The notes beneath the pieces are model-generated. The model saw only the letters and a list, made by a program, of their open reading frames with translations. It made no database searches and had not been told where the DNA came from. A stretch of DNA of 8,290 bases from Verrucomicrobiales bacterium. Lineage in GTDB: Bacteria > Verrucomicrobiota > Verrucomicrobiia > Limisphaerales > UBA11320. The DNA is taken from positions 1 to 8,290 of the forward strand of contig DMJJ01000406.1 in assembly GCA_003452185.1 (NCBI GenBank). Reading direction: 5' to 3'. Numbering within the stretch: the stretch's first letter is position 1; every line of letters begins with the position of its first letter. The position numbers and the translations under genes are program-made. Below, piece by piece: positions 6,872 to 8,290 of the stretch.

Positions 6872-8290
6872 TTAGCGACCCGCGGATCGCTCCAAAAACG
6901 GGGTCAGGGCGGCAACCAGGAACCGGACGCACGGCTCGACAACCACGGTTCCGTGAAACCCCGGAACATCCACCACCTCCACACCGGATTCAGCATAGGG
7001 CTTCCACCCCAACTCATTGTCAGGGAGAACACCCCACGGTTGGTGGGTTGCCCGGAATAAGGTGAGCCGACCCGGGTAGGGTTTTACCTGATAGGCATCA
7101 TACGCCTTTTGAATGGCGTGCTGGGTTTGCTTCAACGAGTCCGGCAACGGCTTCCCGATCAGGTGATGGAACTGGACCGTGAGCTGGCGCCAGCCCCGTC
7201 GGTGGGCGCGACGGAGCTTCAGCCGGGCTTTCTTGAGTCGATGGGCGATGTACTCCCATCGGCCGCCGGGAGGGAGCAGGAGGAGGTTCCCCCAGTGTTG
7301 CTGCACCTGCTGAAACGTGCGGGCGAGCTTCAGCCGCGTCTTGCCGACCCCGGGCCGCAGCCTCGGGTATCCCGGCCCGTTCGTGTCGAACAACGCAAGC
7401 AGGGCCACTCTCTCCCCGAGTCGATGGAGCTGCTGCGCGATCTCCCAGGCGACCACTCCACCATAGGAAGCCCCGCCGATGTGGTAGGGTCCCTTCGGTT
7501 GCACCGTCCGGATCTCCGCGATGTAGTGGGCGGCCATCTCCTCGATGGTGTTGTGGTACGGCAGCCGTCCATCAAGCCCCCGCGGCTGGAGTCCGTAGAA
7601 CGGCTGCTCCTGGCCGAGCCGTTTCGCGAGGTCGCGGTAAAAAAGGACATTTCCCCCCGCCGCGTGAACGCAAAAGAGAGGGGGGCGGGTGCCGTGCGGC
7701 TGGATCGGCACGAGCGACGACCAGCCCTGGCTCTCCCCGTGGGTGCGGATCCACCCGGCGAGCTCGGCCAGCGTCGGGGCCTCGAACAGGGCGGCGAGCG
7801 GGACGTTCCTCCCGAGCCGTGACCGGATCGTGCTGAAGAGTCGAACCGCCAGGAGGGAATGGCCGCCGAGATCGAAGAAACTGTCGTTTCGGGAGACCTG
7901 ACGCACCCCCAGGACTTCCTCCCAGATTCGGGCAAGCTGCCCCTCCAGCTCATCCTTGGGCTGCTCGGCCGGGGTGAGGGCGAGCGGGGTCCCGTCGAAC
8001 ACCGGCGCCGGAAGTCCCTTCCGATCCACCTTCCCATTCGGGGTCATGGGAAACCCATCGAGAGTGACGAACGCCGCCGGCACCATGTACTGGGGAAGCT
8101 CGGCGACGAGGAACCCCTTGAGCTCGGTCACGGATGGAGCGACGGCGCTCCTCGTCACCAGGTAGGCGACCAGTCGCCGATCCCCTGGGGCGACCTCCCG
8201 GTCGACGACCAACGCCTGCGCCACCCCGGGGTGTCGGGAGAGGCGGGTTTCGATTTCCCCCAGCTCAATGCGGAATCCGCGGATCTTGAC
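6872..8290 (-). CDS. Non-ribosomal peptide synthetase, terminal module: adenylation C-terminus, carrier protein, thioesterase (5' end outside the window)
   Basis: The last 472 residues of an NRPS are visible, ending in TAA at 6874-6872. The frame is open to the window edge; GTG at 8224 is an internal Val, because the codons before it encode the conserved A8 motif (KIRGFRIELGEIE) of adenylation domains. Numbering from the edge: A9-like LPQYMVP at 65-71; A10 NGKVDRKGLP at 85-94 with the catalytic Lys87; carrier domain about 112-185 with the phosphopantetheine site LGGHS, Ser145; type I thioesterase about 200-472 with GASYGG (nucleophile Ser275), Asp302 in LFDTN and His446 in PGFHG as the expected triad. 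By family knowledge, the adenylation domain activates an amino acid, the carrier holds it as a thioester, and the thioesterase releases the finished peptide by hydrolysis or cyclisation, in the cytoplasm. All key residues are present, so the module looks functional. The pocket that sets amino acid specificity lies upstream and cannot be read. A strongly basic stretch lies in the thioesterase lid region at 352-368. No tailoring gene is visible downstream; the next gene is 705 bases away. Confidence 0.97.
   Translation of the reverse strand, partial: VKIRGFRIELGEIETRLSRHPGVAQALVVDREVAPGDRRLVAYLVTRSAVAPSVTELKGFLVAELPQYMVPAAFVTLDGFPMTPNGKVDRKGLPAPVFDGTPLALTPAEQPKDELEGQLARIWEEVLGVRQVSRNDSFFDLGGHSLLAVRLFSTIRSRLGRNVPLAALFEAPTLAELAGWIRTHGESQGWSSLVPIQPHGTRPPLFCVHAAGGNVLFYRDLAKRLGQEQPFYGLQPRGLDGRLPYHNTIEEMAAHYIAEIRTVQPKGPYHIGGASYGGVVAWEIAQQLHRLGERVALLALFDTNGPGYPRLRPGVGKTRLKLARTFQQVQQHWGNLLLLPPGGRWEYIAHRLKKARLKLRRAHRRGWRQLTVQFHHLIGKPLPDSLKQTQHAIQKAYDAYQVKPYPGRLTLFRATHQPWGVLPDNELGWKPYAESGVEVVDVPGFHGTVVVEPCVRFLVAALTPFLERSAGR

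Noticed and set aside
7109..7822. A 237-codon plus-strand open frame
   Set aside because: It lies opposite the thioesterase and carrier coding sequence in the aligned antisense frame and has no recognisable motif.
7330..8037. A 235-codon minus-strand open frame
   Set aside because: It is the NRPS sequence in the wrong frame, with Arg/Ser/Pro-rich composition. The true frame has all the NRPS motifs.
6872..8224. NRPS end as a separate 450-residue gene starting at GTG 8224
   Set aside because: The codons before 8224 continue the same frame and encode the conserved adenylation A8 motif, so this is an internal Val of a longer gene.

Overview
The window carries two genes on the minus strand, both cut by a window edge, with a 705-base gap between them. 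Reading in the direction of transcription (high to low coordinates), the first is the 3' end of a non-ribosomal peptide synthetase (8290 to 6872). It holds the end of an adenylation domain, a peptidyl carrier domain and a terminal thioesterase, so it is the release module of an assembly line whose other modules lie beyond position 8290. The second starts with ATG at 6166 and stays open for 2,055 codons to position 1. It encodes a very large exported protein with a signal peptide, a series of carboxypeptidase-regulatory-like or SdrD-B-like beta domains, an IPT/TIG-like region and a right-handed parallel beta-helix. Its C-terminus lies outside the window.

The organism is a bacterium with fairly high GC in its genes. 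A giant multidomain surface or secreted protein, an NRPS with a type I thioesterase, and no clear Shine-Dalgarno before the giant gene would fit Planctomycetota, Verrucomicrobiota or a similar environmental lineage. The sequence does not settle this, and no rRNA or marker gene is present.

The gap (6167-6871) has no convincing gene. Its middle is clearly poorer in GC than the flanking genes: 83 of 180 bases, about 46%, at 6601-6780 by hand count. It contains a short minus-strand stretch that faintly resembles the C-terminal part of a group II intron reverse transcriptase, a probable intrinsic terminator (hairpin followed by nine T on the minus strand, 6322-6350), and a small palindrome at 6297-6308. 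The gap and terminator suggest that the NRPS and the giant protein are separate transcription units, and nothing in the sequence links their functions.

The plus strand is open from position 2 to 6187 opposite the giant gene. This is a codon-bias shadow: the sense gene uses no TTA, CTA or TCA codon in 2,055 codons. The translated plus-strand product is rich in Arg, Val, Gly and Asp and has no recognisable domain, so it is not annotated as a gene. The best candidate for something undescribed is the giant protein itself, in particular its domain order and its Gly-rich/Asn-ladder beta-helix.
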